Assembly (NCBI RefSeq): GCF_030409055.1
Contig: NZ_CP116619.1
Location: 5,014,924-5,078,923 of the forward strand
Origin: Trichocoleus desertorum NBK24
GTDB lineage: Bacteria; Cyanobacteriota; Cyanobacteriia; FACHB-46
DNA: 64,000 nt
Reading direction: 5' to 3'
The notes under the pieces were generated by a model that saw only the letters and a list, made by a program, of their open reading frames with translations, was not told where the DNA came from and searched no databases. Made by a program: the position numbers and the translations under genes. Shown piece after piece: positions 34,303-43,510 of the stretch (its first letter is position 1; every line of letters begins with the position of its first letter).

Positions 34303-36003
34303 CTACAGAACCTCCAGAGAGAGAATGGTTTGGTCATCTTCCTGAATGGGGTTATGCGCTTGAATGCGCTCCAGGAGTTTATTGAGGTTTAGGGGGGTTC
34401 GCTCTTGGGTGAGAAGCCGCCAGAGACCTGTTTGATTCAGCATTGAATTTGTCCGAGGGTGGGCGCTATCACCAATATCCTCTTCGCTAATCGTGGCTTC
34501 AGTAATACCGTCGCTGGTCAGCAAAAATACCTCCCCTGGACTTATAACCAGACTTCCTGCGGCTGCCTTCCAAACAGGTAGGATGCCCAACGGAACGCCC
34601 CGAGTTTTCAAATAGGTTGGCTCTGGTGGTAGTGTTTCGGGAGAATTGGCTGCCATGACAGCTTGGTGAGACCATACTAGCGGATAAATGTGCCCTGCAT
34701 TGGCGTAGACTAACTGACCTGTTGTGGGAGTATAACGGGCCAAAACCATTGTAATGAAGCAGTTGTTGCTAACTAGGTCTTGCGATAGACCAGTGTTTAA
34801 GTTTTGCATCACAATGTTGGGTTCAGGCGGAGCTTCTTGAGCTAGTTCCCGCCTCAGTACTGAGATGGCACTAGCCATAAATAGAGCGGCAGGCACTCCT
34901 TTACCGGATACATCTCCGACGGTGAGCCAGATGTCACCTTGAGGGTGGACATAAACCTCAAAGAAGTCACCCCCTACTTGGCGGGCTGGGTAACAGCAGG
35001 CTTGAATCTTAGCTCCTTCAATGTCGGGCCAGCTTTGTCGCAGTAAGTTGGTTTGAATTTGGCGAGCCACTTCTAACTCAGCCCGCATCTGTTGAGTTTG
35101 TTCTTGAATGAGCTGGTAGAGTTTGGCTTGAGAGATGGCAAGAGCGGCTTGTTCGGCGACTCCTTCAATGAGCTGAATGTCTTCGGGAGGCCAAAGGGTG
35201 GCGTTACTGTCTTGGTAAAGTGCGAGGACCGCTAATAGTTCTTGTTGATAAGTGAGGGGAATGACTAGCTGGGCTTGTTCGGGAGTTGCACCACTTCGGG
35301 CTGTGAGCTGGGTTTGACGAGTGGTTAAAGCTTGGTGGATTAATGGGTCGGGCTGGGATTGACTATGGAGCAGACCACCACTCAAAAGTTCTGCCTGGGC
35401 TGGAGCTTGGTAGGAAAAAAATTCTGAGGTCAGGCGATCGCTCTCTACAGGACGGAGGATACAGTCAGTTGCCTCAAAATTGCTGCCGATGGTTTCAACG
35501 ATGGTTTGCAGCATGTTGCGATAGTCGAGAGATTCTCGAATCGCGGTAGTCATGGCGTTGAACAAGGATTCGCGTCTAAGGGCTCGCTGCAACTCATTGG
35601 TTCTTTGCTTCAACACCTGATAGGTTTCGGCAGCTTGCTGAACTACTGTTTTTAGTTCATCTGGCATCCAGGGCTTGGTGATGTACTTAAATACCTTGCC
35701 TGTGTTGATTGCCTCTACTAAATCCTCGACGTCGGTATAACCCGTCAAGACAATCCGAATGGTATCTGGGAAGCGTTCGACAGTTTTGCTAAGGAACTCA
35801 GTTCCGTTCATCCCTGGCATACGCTGATCAGAGATGATGATTGCCATCTCTCCCTCTTGCTCTAGGGATTGAAGCGCATTGAGACCACTGCTCGCTTTAA
35901 ACACTTCAAAATCACGACGAAACGTTCGATACAACAAATCCAAGTTGTCGGGCTCGTCGTCCACAACCATCAATTTGAGCTTGCCCCCATTGCCCTGGCT
36001 CAT
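34303..36003 (-). CDS. Response-regulator/GAF/SpoIIE PP2C phosphatase
   Basis: 566 residues from the ATG at 36003 (GTG at 36015 is an alternative). An N-terminal receiver domain has DDEPDN and a phospho-acceptor at Asp59 (IISDQRMPGMNG). A GAF-like region follows (about 150-300), then a coiled-coil linker and the PP2C/SpoIIE domain (about 320-566) with GGDFFEVYVHPQGDIW, VGDVSGKGVPAALFMA, NAGHIYP and LLTSDGITEA. The acidic residues that bind metal are intact. It probably dephosphorylates an anti-sigma antagonist when the receiver is phosphorylated. It is the first gene of the pair with the RsbW-like kinase. Confidence 0.93.
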   Translation of the reverse strand: MSQGNGGKLKLMVVDDEPDNLDLLYRTFRRDFEVFKASSGLNALQSLEQEGEMAIIISDQRMPGMNGTEFLSKTVERFPDTIRIVLTGYTDVEDLVEAINTGKVFKYITKPWMPDELKTVVQQAAETYQVLKQRTNELQRALRRESLFNAMTTAIRESLDYRNMLQTIVETIGSNFEATDCILRPVESDRLTSEFFSYQAPAQAELLSGGLLHSQSQPDPLIHQALTTRQTQLTARSGATPEQAQLVIPLTYQQELLAVLALYQDSNATLWPPEDIQLIEGVAEQAALAISQAKLYQLIQEQTQQMRAELEVARQIQTNLLRQSWPDIEGAKIQACCYPARQVGGDFFEVYVHPQGDIWLTVGDVSGKGVPAALFMASAISVLRRELAQEAPPEPNIVMQNLNTGLSQDLVSNNCFITMVLARYTPTTGQLVYANAGHIYPLVWSHQAVMAANSPETLPPEPTYLKTRGVPLGILPVWKAAAGSLVISPGEVFLLTSDGITEATISEEDIGDSAHPRTNSMLNQTGLWRLLTQERTPLNLNKLLERIQAHNPIQEDDQTILSLEVL

Positions 36004-36619
36004 CTGGTACTCCACTTGACAGCTTAAATTTGATGCTTGTGGCTTGGTAGTCTGAGCAATGCTATTGGACTAAAAAACGACGAAGCAGACAGAACACAGA
36101 AGCGTTGAACCAGAGAGGTCATTGCGAAGTCACTTTATCGCTAAGCAGCCATTCGCTCGCTACAGGTAGTTTTAGCAAACTATGCGGCTCGATCGAGCCG
36201 CAAGTTTTGAGCAGTTCTAGCAACTTGGCCACACATCACATCCCATTCAAACGTACCCCGAATTAGCCAAACCCTAACAGGGAATGACGGGAATGACGAA
36301 ATTTGAATGAGTGCAGCTGCGCTAAAACCATGCCAAAACAGAGTTGGCTTGGGTGAAAGACCATTAAAAACCCCACTTGTGTCCGTCTAGTGCAGCTTCA
36401 ATCCAGAAATAGACTTCTTGCAAGTTGATTTTCTACCTTTAAGAAAGGACGAAACCTGTACCTAAACTGATATGCAAGGGGGTGTATCGGGGATTGGCAG
36501 AGCAGCGGACGGACGCCAGAGTGGGTAGAAACAGTGGGTAGAACTGTAGCTCTAGAAATAGGCAATCTTAGCTTCAAGCTACGAACCAGCCAATTCTACG
36601 GCTTTAGCCTACTAAAGCT
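36004..36619. other. 616-bp intergenic region
   Basis: No coding or RNA gene that I can support. It holds short direct repeats (GGGAATGACGGGAATGACG around 36281; GTGGGTAGAA twice around 36520-36540), and an A/T-balanced composition. The promoter of the SpoIIE gene must be near 36010-36100. At 36597-36630 there is CTTTAGCC repeated in the NarL 3' flank. Confidence 0.4.
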
Positions 36620-37354
36620 TTAGCCCACTAAGCCAGAGCGGAGGGCCCGAACCGCAGCTTGAGTTCGGTCATCGGCGCACAGCTTATTCAGGATGTTGCG
36701 GACGTGGGTCTTGACGGTGCCAACTGTGATGTAGAGTTTTTCAGCGATCGCTGCATTGCTGCAACCTGCCACGATCAGCTCTAGAACCTCCAACTCACGC
36801 TCGGTTAGGGGATACGCCTCGATCATTTGGCTATACTCATCATCTGCAGCATTGATGGCAACGGTATGAATCTCACTGGGGACGCTGCTCGCCGTTTGAG
36901 AGGCGGGTTGGCGAGTTTGGTGTAGCACCACACGGGCGATCGCTGGGTCAATCCAGCTATTACCTTCGTTGGTGACTTTCAGCGCTTCTAGCAACCGATC
37001 CACATTTACATCTTTCATGCAGTAGGAATCGGCACCCGCTGCAAAAGCCGCTAAAACAGCGTCTTCATTGTCATTCATGGTCAAAATCATGACCTTAGTG
37101 ACGTGAGAATCCGTTGGTTCAGCTTCAGCTACCATTTGCTTGAACCGTCGGGTTAGCTCAATGCCGTCCATGTCCGGCAAGCCAATATCTATAATTGCAA
37201 CATCGGGCTTAGTAGTTTCTAGTAACTTTAATCCTTCAGTTCCGGTGGCAGCTTCACCAATAACTTTTACTGCGCCCCGTTGCTGTAGAGCGGTCCGAAG
37301 GCCCACCCGCGTTAAATCATGGTCTTCAATCAGGGCAACTTGAATTTCGTTCAT
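36620..37354 (-). CDS. NarL/LuxR-family response regulator
   Basis: 244 residues. The receiver domain has the acid pair EDHD (10-13), phospho-acceptor Asp56 (AIIDIGLPDMDG) and Lys in SYCMKDVN. The DNA-binding domain has YPLTERELEVLELIVAGCSN and TVGTVKTHVRNILNKL, a canonical GerE helix-turn-helix. A linker of about 40 residues (125-175) connects them. It sits alone between long intergenic regions, with the multi-sensor kinase divergent on its right; this suggests but does not prove a pair. Confidence 0.93.
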   Translation of the reverse strand: MNEIQVALIEDHDLTRVGLRTALQQRGAVKVIGEAATGTEGLKLLETTKPDVAIIDIGLPDMDGIELTRRFKQMVAEAEPTDSHVTKVMILTMNDNEDAVLAAFAAGADSYCMKDVNVDRLLEALKVTNEGNSWIDPAIARVVLHQTRQPASQTASSVPSEIHTVAINAADDEYSQMIEAYPLTERELEVLELIVAGCSNAAIAEKLYITVGTVKTHVRNILNKLCADDRTQAAVRALRSGLVG

Positions 37355-37979
37355 AATCAGCTTTGCAATTCTTATAAATAAGAGGGTGAAAGTAAATTCT
37401 CACTCAAAAGTAACTAGCTCAAGCTTATCCGCCAAGAGTTGTAATAATCTATCTACCGATAGTAGGAACGAGCTGAACTATTCCGATAATAGATCTTGCC
37501 GCTTCAAATGTGTGGTTAAGCTTCATTGTGATCGCTGCCACAGACTGGAATTAGCATTACCCGATACGCCTCTGTTTTATCTAGTCCTAGTTTAGGATCT
37601 TGCTGGTTCAATTACTGCTTCAGCAGATTGATGGAGCATGAGTTGAGCTAATTACCTTCAGGAAATTGAGAGCAGATGAGGCTCAAACACATTTCAGCCA
37701 TTGCCTTCCAGCCACTGCCTTGACCTCTCCACCGAGGATGCTGATTAGGCGAAAGCCTACAATTTGAACGTAGCGGGTTGTATTCTCAAGCAAGTGAATG
37801 CGTCCATTTTGTCGAAGCGATGGCCATCTTGAACAAACATTGAACCTCCAGTGAAATACCTTGGGAAACAGGCAGTTTGTTTAGCCTAAGCAATTTGTCT
37901 ACAGTATTAGTAAAGGGCAAAGCATAGTAGAGACTGAACCAAAGCCAGCTAAAAGCGGACCACTGCTAGACAATTGTTT
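37355..37979. other. Divergent intergenic region NarL regulator / multi-sensor kinase
   Basis: 625 bases. An open frame of about 69 codons (37386-37595) shows no conserved protein features and I do not call it. No RNA gene or clear terminator is seen. Promoters of both divergent genes are expected. Confidence 0.4.
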
Positions 37980-40900
37980 ATGGAAGAGATTCTCAAAATC
38001 TTAGTGGTTGACGATGACGAGATAGACCGGATGGCAGTGCGTCAGGCACTCAAAGCCGCAGGTTTATCGCTGGAACTATTGGAGGTTGGCAGCTACAACT
38101 CAGCGCTCGCCCTCTTGCAGCAACAACCTTTTGACTGTGTCTTGCTCGATTATCAATTGCCTGATGGAGATGGCCTGACCCTGGTCAAAACTATACGAGA
38201 AGCAGGAATTCAGACGGCCTTAATTGTGCTGACCAGTCAGGGCGATGAGCAAATTGCGGTTGAACTGATGAAGGCAGGTGCTTCAGACTACCTCTCTAAA
38301 GGGAAACTGGCCCCAGAGAGCTTGTCTCGCAGCCTTCGTAATGCAATTCGCCTGTGTCGAGCAGAAATCCAGGCAGCAGCGGCCAACCAAAAATTGCGAG
38401 AAAGTGAAGCCCGCTTTCGGTCTCTGGTGCAAAACTCCTCTGACATTATTACCATTTTGGAAGCCGATGGCACGATCCGTTACGTCAGCCCCTCAATTGA
38501 GCGAATTCTAGGCTACCAACCCGAAACTTTAATGGGTCAATCAGGCTTTAAATACGTTCATCCTGCGGCGTCCGCCGAACTGCAAACAGCTTTTGGCAAG
38601 ATTTTGCCCCAGCCTGGAATTGCCCCTCCCTTAGAATTTCGAGTCCAACACGCGGCAGGACATTGGGTTGATTTGGAAGTAGTGGTGAATAACCTGCTGC
38701 AAGATCCGGGGGTGGGGGCAGTGATTCTTAACTCTCGCGATATCACCGAGCGTAAGCAGCTAGAGCAAGCGTTACGAGCCAGCGAAGGGCGATTTAGACG
38801 CTTAGCTGAAGCCAATATGATTGGCGTGATCACGGCTACGCTCACGGGCCAGATCACCGATGCCAATGAAGCCTTTCTGGAGATGGTAGGCTACACGCGC
38901 GAAGACTTGCTAGCAGGTCGCTTAGGTTGGGCGCAAATAACCCCACCGGAATATGTCGCAATTGATGAGTGGGCGATCGCGCAGTTGCAGACTGTAGGGG
39001 TTTGCTCGCCTTGGGAAAAAAAGTACATCCGTCAAGATGGCAGTTGTGTCTCTGTAATAGTAGGGGCAGCTTTACTAGAGTCAGGGCAGGAGGCTATCTG
39101 CTTTGTCTTGGATATCACTCAGGCTAAGCAGGCTGAAATTGAGCGAGAACAACTGCTGCAACAATTGGAAACCGAGCGAGGCCGTTTGGAAGCTGTGCTC
39201 AGACAGATGCCCGCAGGTGTGATCATTGCTGAGGCTCCATCGGGCAAGTTAGTGCTGGGCAACGAGCAAGTCGAGCAAATTTGGCATCATGCGTTTTTGC
39301 CTTCTACCGAAATTGAGCAGTATCGAGAGTATTGTGGCTTTCATGCCGATGGGCGACCCTATCAACCGCAGGACTGGCCGTTAGCTCGCTCGATTAATCG
39401 TGGGGAAGTTGTTGCTGACGAAGAAGTTCGGATTTGGCGGGGGGACCAAACTTGGGGAGTCATGCGGGTCAGCTCTAGCCCGATTCGCGATCGCGATGGC
39501 AACATTGTGGCTGGTGTTGTCATCTTCTACGATGTCACCGAGCGTCAGCAAGCAGAAGCCAGATTGCGCCAGCAGTTTGAGCAATTACAGGCGATTTATC
39601 AGATTACAGATGCAGTGAGCCGAGCGGGGGTGATCGAAGAAATTTACGAAGCGGCTCTGAATGGATTTCAACAAGCCCTCGCAGCCGATCGCGCCTCTGT
39701 CCTAGTCGCTGACCCGGATGGCGTGATGCGCTTCAAGGCTTGGCGACAGTTATCGAACACCTATCGACAGGCGACCGAAGACCGTTCTCTTTGGTCTCTG
39801 AATGTTTGGTCCCTAGATGCCGAAAATCCTCAGCCAATCTGGATTTCTGATGTGGAGACGGAGCTGAACGAAGAACCCTTACGGTCGGTGATTTTGCAGG
39901 AAGGAATCCGCGCTTTAGGATTGATTCCGCTGATCGCTCAGGGACAGTTGTTGGGCAAATTCATGCTCTACTACGACACGCCCCATATCTTCACTGAAGA
40001 TGAGATGCAACTCGCCCAAACCATCACCAACCACGTTGCTTTCGTCAAAGAACGCAAACGCAGAGAAGCTAAAATCATGCAGCTCAACCGTGACTTGCAG
40101 CGTCGGGTGGATGAATTGCAAACCTTGTTTGATGTGATTCCCATCGGCATCGGGATTGCAGACGAGCCTAGCTGTGAGCAGATTCGGGTGAATCCTTACT
40201 TTGCCAAGTTGCTCGCCATGCCGCTGGATGGTAAGGCTTCTTTAAAGGGAGCAATAGAAGCCAGATCAACTCACTTTAGAATCTTGCAGGATGGCAAAGA
40301 AGCCCCCACTCCTGAGTTGCCCTTACGTCATGCTGCTGCCACAGGTGCAGAAGTTTTAGAGACAGAAATTGACGTGATTCATCATAATGGTCACGTGATT
40401 AAGTTGTTGGAATATGCTGCCCCGCTGTTTGATGAGCAAGGGAAGGTTAGAGGTTGTGTGGGAGCCTTTCTCAACATTACGGAACGCAAGCAAGCCGAAG
40501 AGTCGCAACGGTTTTTAGCTGAGGCAGGTACCCTCCTAGCCGCTTCCTTGGACTATCAAACTACCTTAGAAAACTTAGCTCAATTGATGGTGCCCTCGCT
40601 GGCTGACTGGTGTGTGGTGGATGTAGTCGAAGAAGACCAAACCTTAAGGCGCGTAGCGATCGCTCATACTAACCCAGAGAAGTTGCTGTGGGCTGAGGAG
40701 TTAAATCGGCGCTATCCTCCTGATCCCAATGCCCCTAGAGGGACATCTAACGTAGTTCGTACTGGGCAGTCGGAGTTTTATCCAGAAATTGATGAAGCGT
40801 TGTTGAGGGCAATAGCCCAAGACTCAGAGCACTTAGAAATGCTGCGACAGGTTGGCTTTAGCTCGGCGATGTTGGTGCCCTTGGTTGCGCGGGGTCGTAC

Positions 40901-42386
40901 CTTGGGAGTTATTTCCATCATCAGTGCTGAATCTGGTCGCCACTACACCCGATCCGATTTAGCGTTTGTGGAGGATCTGGCTCATCGGGCGGCGCTAGCG
41001 GCAGACAATGCTCGTTTGTATCGAGAAGCCCAAGAGGTGGGAGAAAATCTGCGGCAGGCAATTTTGATTTTGGGTGAGCAGCAACAGCAGTTGCGTACCT
41101 TGCAACGGTTAACAAATTTATTGAACCAACGATTAGCCGACTTGCCAGGACTGTTGCAGACGATGGTGCGCTCGGTGTGCGGAGCCATTCCAGGGGCAGA
41201 ATTTGGTCTCATCGCTTTACGAAATACCCAACGAAATCTACTAGAACTGACGGCCAAAGTTGGCGTTGGTATGGAAAAACTGCACTTGGATGGCTCCTAC
41301 ATTCGGAACGGGTTTTTGGGGCAAGTGTTTTTGACGGGAGAATCCCTGCTGTTGCAAGGCGAGTCATTGCAAGAGTATGGCTCTGAGGAGATGCCTGCTT
41401 CGATCTATGCAGTGGCGATCGAATCAGCTCAGGCAGGGCGCTTGGGAGTGCTCGCGATCGGTAATTGGCAAGATTCTCAAGCCTTTGATGACGAGGATCA
41501 ACGGCTGCTAGTGGCGTTTGGAGAGCAAGCGGCGATCGCAATCAATAATGCCCGCTTGATCAACGTGCTGGAGGAGCGAGAAGAGCGCTTAGCGGTGCAA
41601 AATGACATTTTGGCGCGCCAAAATACAGAACTGGAACGGCAACGTCAACAGATCCAACTGCAAAACCTCCAACTTCTAGAAGCGGCCCAGCTCAAGTCTC
41701 AGTTTCTAGCCACCATGTCCCATGAGTTGCGAACACCGATGAATGCGATTATTGGCTTCTCACAATTGTTACTACGCCAGCCTCAGAGCCGACTCAATCC
41801 GCAGCAGCGAGATATGGTGGAGCGAGTTTTGAACAACGGTAAGAACTTGTTGGCGCTGATTAACGATATTCTTGATCTCTCTAAAATTGAAGTGGGTCGC
41901 TTAGAGTTGAGACCAGAAGAAATTAACTTAGCGCATTTGGTCAAAGCGACCACTGAGGAGTTGCGATCGCTGGCTGAGCAAAAGAATTTGGATTTGTCCG
42001 TCAGCACTAACCTGGTAAACCCTGCTATCGTCAATGACACGATGCGGTTGCGCCAAGTTTTGGTTAACTTGTTGTCTAATGCAATTAAATTTACCGATTC
42101 AGGCCGTGTCAGGGTTGAGGCTTGGGAAGTTTCACCTAGCTGTGTCGCGATCGCGGTGCAAGACACCGGAATTGGTATTGCCCAATCAGATTTGCAACAC
42201 ATTTTTGAAGAGTTTCGCCAGGTAGATCAAACTACAACTCGTAAACATGGTGGTACAGGTTTAGGGCTGGCTATTACAGATTGGTTGGTGCAAATGATGG
42301 ATGGCTCTATTACCGTTGAGAGTGCATTGGGCCAAGGCTCAACTTTTCGAGTGGAATTACCCCGTCACCTAGACTTACCCCGCTAA
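37980..42386 (+). CDS. Receiver-containing multi-sensor (PAS/GAF) histidine kinase
   Basis: About 1468 residues from the ATG at 37980. Domains in order: receiver (about 4-125, Asp57 in LLDYQLPDGDG), PAS (about 140-260, with NSRDITERKQ), PAS (about 265-390), PAS (about 400-530), GAF (about 545-695), PAS (about 715-845), GAF (about 855-1010), GAF (about 1050-1200), then a coiled coil and HisKA with ATMSHELRTPMNAIIGFSQ (His about 1248) and HATPase_c ([24 protein letters not shown]). There is no membrane segment, so it is a cytoplasmic integrator. The N-terminal receiver lets another kinase feed into it. Likely ligands are unknown. Confidence 0.94.
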   Translation: MEEILKILVVDDDEIDRMAVRQALKAAGLSLELLEVGSYNSALALLQQQPFDCVLLDYQLPDGDGLTLVKTIREAGIQTALIVLTSQGDEQIAVELMKAGASDYLSKGKLAPESLSRSLRNAIRLCRAEIQAAAANQKLRESEARFRSLVQNSSDIITILEADGTIRYVSPSIERILGYQPETLMGQSGFKYVHPAASAELQTAFGKILPQPGIAPPLEFRVQHAAGHWVDLEVVVNNLLQDPGVGAVILNSRDITERKQLEQALRASEGRFRRLAEANMIGVITATLTGQITDANEAFLEMVGYTREDLLAGRLGWAQITPPEYVAIDEWAIAQLQTVGVCSPWEKKYIRQDGSCVSVIVGAALLESGQEAICFVLDITQAKQAEIEREQLLQQLETERGRLEAVLRQMPAGVIIAEAPSGKLVLGNEQVEQIWHHAFLPSTEIEQYREYCGFHADGRPYQPQDWPLARSINRGEVVADEEVRIWRGDQTWGVMRVSSSPIRDRDGNIVAGVVIFYDVTERQQAEARLRQQFEQLQAIYQITDAVSRAGVIEEIYEAALNGFQQALAADRASVLVADPDGVMRFKAWRQLSNTYRQATEDRSLWSLNVWSLDAENPQPIWISDVETELNEEPLRSVILQEGIRALGLIPLIAQGQLLGKFMLYYDTPHIFTEDEMQLAQTITNHVAFVKERKRREAKIMQLNRDLQRRVDELQTLFDVIPIGIGIADEPSCEQIRVNPYFAKLLAMPLDGKASLKGAIEARSTHFRILQDGKEAPTPELPLRHAAATGAEVLETEIDVIHHNGHVIKLLEYAAPLFDEQGKVRGCVGAFLNITERKQAEESQRFLAEAGTLLAASLDYQTTLENLAQLMVPSLADWCVVDVVEEDQTLRRVAIAHTNPEKLLWAEELNRRYPPDPNAPRGTSNVVRTGQSEFYPEIDEALLRAIAQDSEHLEMLRQVGFSSAMLVPLVARGRTLGVISIISAESGRHYTRSDLAFVEDLAHRAALAADNARLYREAQEVGENLRQAILILGEQQQQLRTLQRLTNLLNQRLADLPGLLQTMVRSVCGAIPGAEFGLIALRNTQRNLLELTAKVGVGMEKLHLDGSYIRNGFLGQVFLTGESLLLQGESLQEYGSEEMPASIYAVAIESAQAGRLGVLAIGNWQDSQAFDDEDQRLLVAFGEQAAIAINNARLINVLEEREERLAVQNDILARQNTELERQRQQIQLQNLQLLEAAQLKSQFLATMSHELRTPMNAIIGFSQLLLRQPQSRLNPQQRDMVERVLNNGKNLLALINDILDLSKIEVGRLELRPEEINLAHLVKATTEELRSLAEQKNLDLSVSTNLVNPAIVNDTMRLRQVLVNLLSNAIKFTDSGRVRVEAWEVSPSCVAIAVQDTGIGIAQSDLQHIFEEFRQVDQTTTRKHGGTGLGLAITDWLVQMMDGSITVESALGQGSTFRVELPRHLDLPR

Positions 42387-42391
42387 ATCTC

Positions 42392-43510
42392 CTAACTTTT
42401 ACGAGATACTACATGGCTATTTAAGTGTAATTGCACCGTGACTATCGTTCCTCGGTCAGTATCACTCTCTACAGAAATTTGCCCACCATGTAAGTCTAAG
42501 CATCTTTTAACCATAGTGAGTCCTAACCCTGTGCCAGGAATATTACCCACATTATCAGCCCGCTGAAACGGCTCAAAAAGATAATTTTTTGCTTCTGCCG
42601 GAATGCCAATTCCTGTATCTTTAACTTGAAAAATGACTGTGTTATCAGAACAAATCAGATCAAAATTAATATCATTACCTTCAGGCGAGTATTTAATTGC
42701 ATTTGAAAGAAGATTAGTTAAGACATGCCTTAATAGTTTTTTGTCTAAACAAGCTTGATCACAACTACCCTGCTGGTTGAAAATAATTCGATGCTTTAGA
42801 CCTGCATTAAACTGCATTTCTTCTACAACAATGCTGCAAAACTCCTCCAGGTCTAAGGGGGCTGGATCAAATCTGAGATTGCCTCCCTCGACTCGGCCAA
42901 TGGCTAAAACATCGCTGAGTAATTGATCCATCGCTCGAATTGAGTTTTGAATCATATATAAGTACTCACGCCTTCGCTCTTCAGGAAGGTCATGTTTCTC
43001 TTGTTCAAGGAGCTGTGCCGCAGACAAGATAGAGGTCATGGGATTGCGAAATTCGTGCGCTGCCATCGACCAAAAACGAGACTTTAGTTCACTCAGTTCT
43101 CTCTCTTTTTCCAATGCCACCCGAATCGCTTCCTCGGACAAACGTCTCCGTAAAGCAACTTCAATCGCAACGTGTAAGTCTCTAGCATCAAACGGTTTCA
43201 GAATATAACCAAATGGCTCTGTGGCTTTGGCTCGCTGCAAAGTTGCCTCGTCTGCATAAGCAGTGAGATAAATTACAGGAATATCAAAATCAGCCCGAAT
43301 TTGTTCTGCGGTTTCGATGCCATCTATCTCACCTTTGAGTTGAATATCCATCAACACCAAATCGGGTCGGATCTCTGCCGTTTTTTTAATAGCTTCTTCG
43401 CCAGAAGCAACCGTCACGGGCACCACATAACCTAACTTTTTCAGCCTTTTCTCAATATCTCTGGCAACAATTCTTTCATCTTCAACTACTAAAATTTTTT
43501 CATTGGCCAT
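42392..43510 (-). CDS. Response regulator-histidine kinase hybrid
   Basis: 372 residues from the ATG at 43510, which has a strong GGAAGG upstream; a TTG at 43528 is an alternative. The receiver (1-120) has [11 protein letters not shown], phospho-acceptor Asp55 ([11 protein letters not shown]) and [10 protein letters not shown]. HisKA follows with [20 protein letters not shown], then HATPase_c with [18 protein letters not shown] and GTGLGLTMV. It overlaps the end of the CBS-GAF kinase gene by 11 bases, so they are co-translated. The receiver may be the target of that kinase. Confidence 0.93.
   Translation of the reverse strand: MANEKILVVEDERIVARDIEKRLKKLGYVVPVTVASGEEAIKKTAEIRPDLVLMDIQLKGEIDGIETAEQIRADFDIPVIYLTAYADEATLQRAKATEPFGYILKPFDARDLHVAIEVALRRRLSEEAIRVALEKERELSELKSRFWSMAAHEFRNPMTSILSAAQLLEQEKHDLPEERRREYLYMIQNSIRAMDQLLSDVLAIGRVEGGNLRFDPAPLDLEEFCSIVVEEMQFNAGLKHRIIFNQQGSCDQACLDKKLLRHVLTNLLSNAIKYSPEGNDINFDLICSDNTVIFQVKDTGIGIPAEAKNYLFEPFQRADNVGNIPGTGLGLTMVKRCLDLHGGQISVESDTDRGTIVTVQLHLNSHVVSRKS

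Noticed and set aside
37386-37595. 69-codon open frame between the NarL regulator and the multi-sensor kinase
   Set aside because: It is Ser/Asn/Cys-rich without a ribosome-binding site or conserved pattern.
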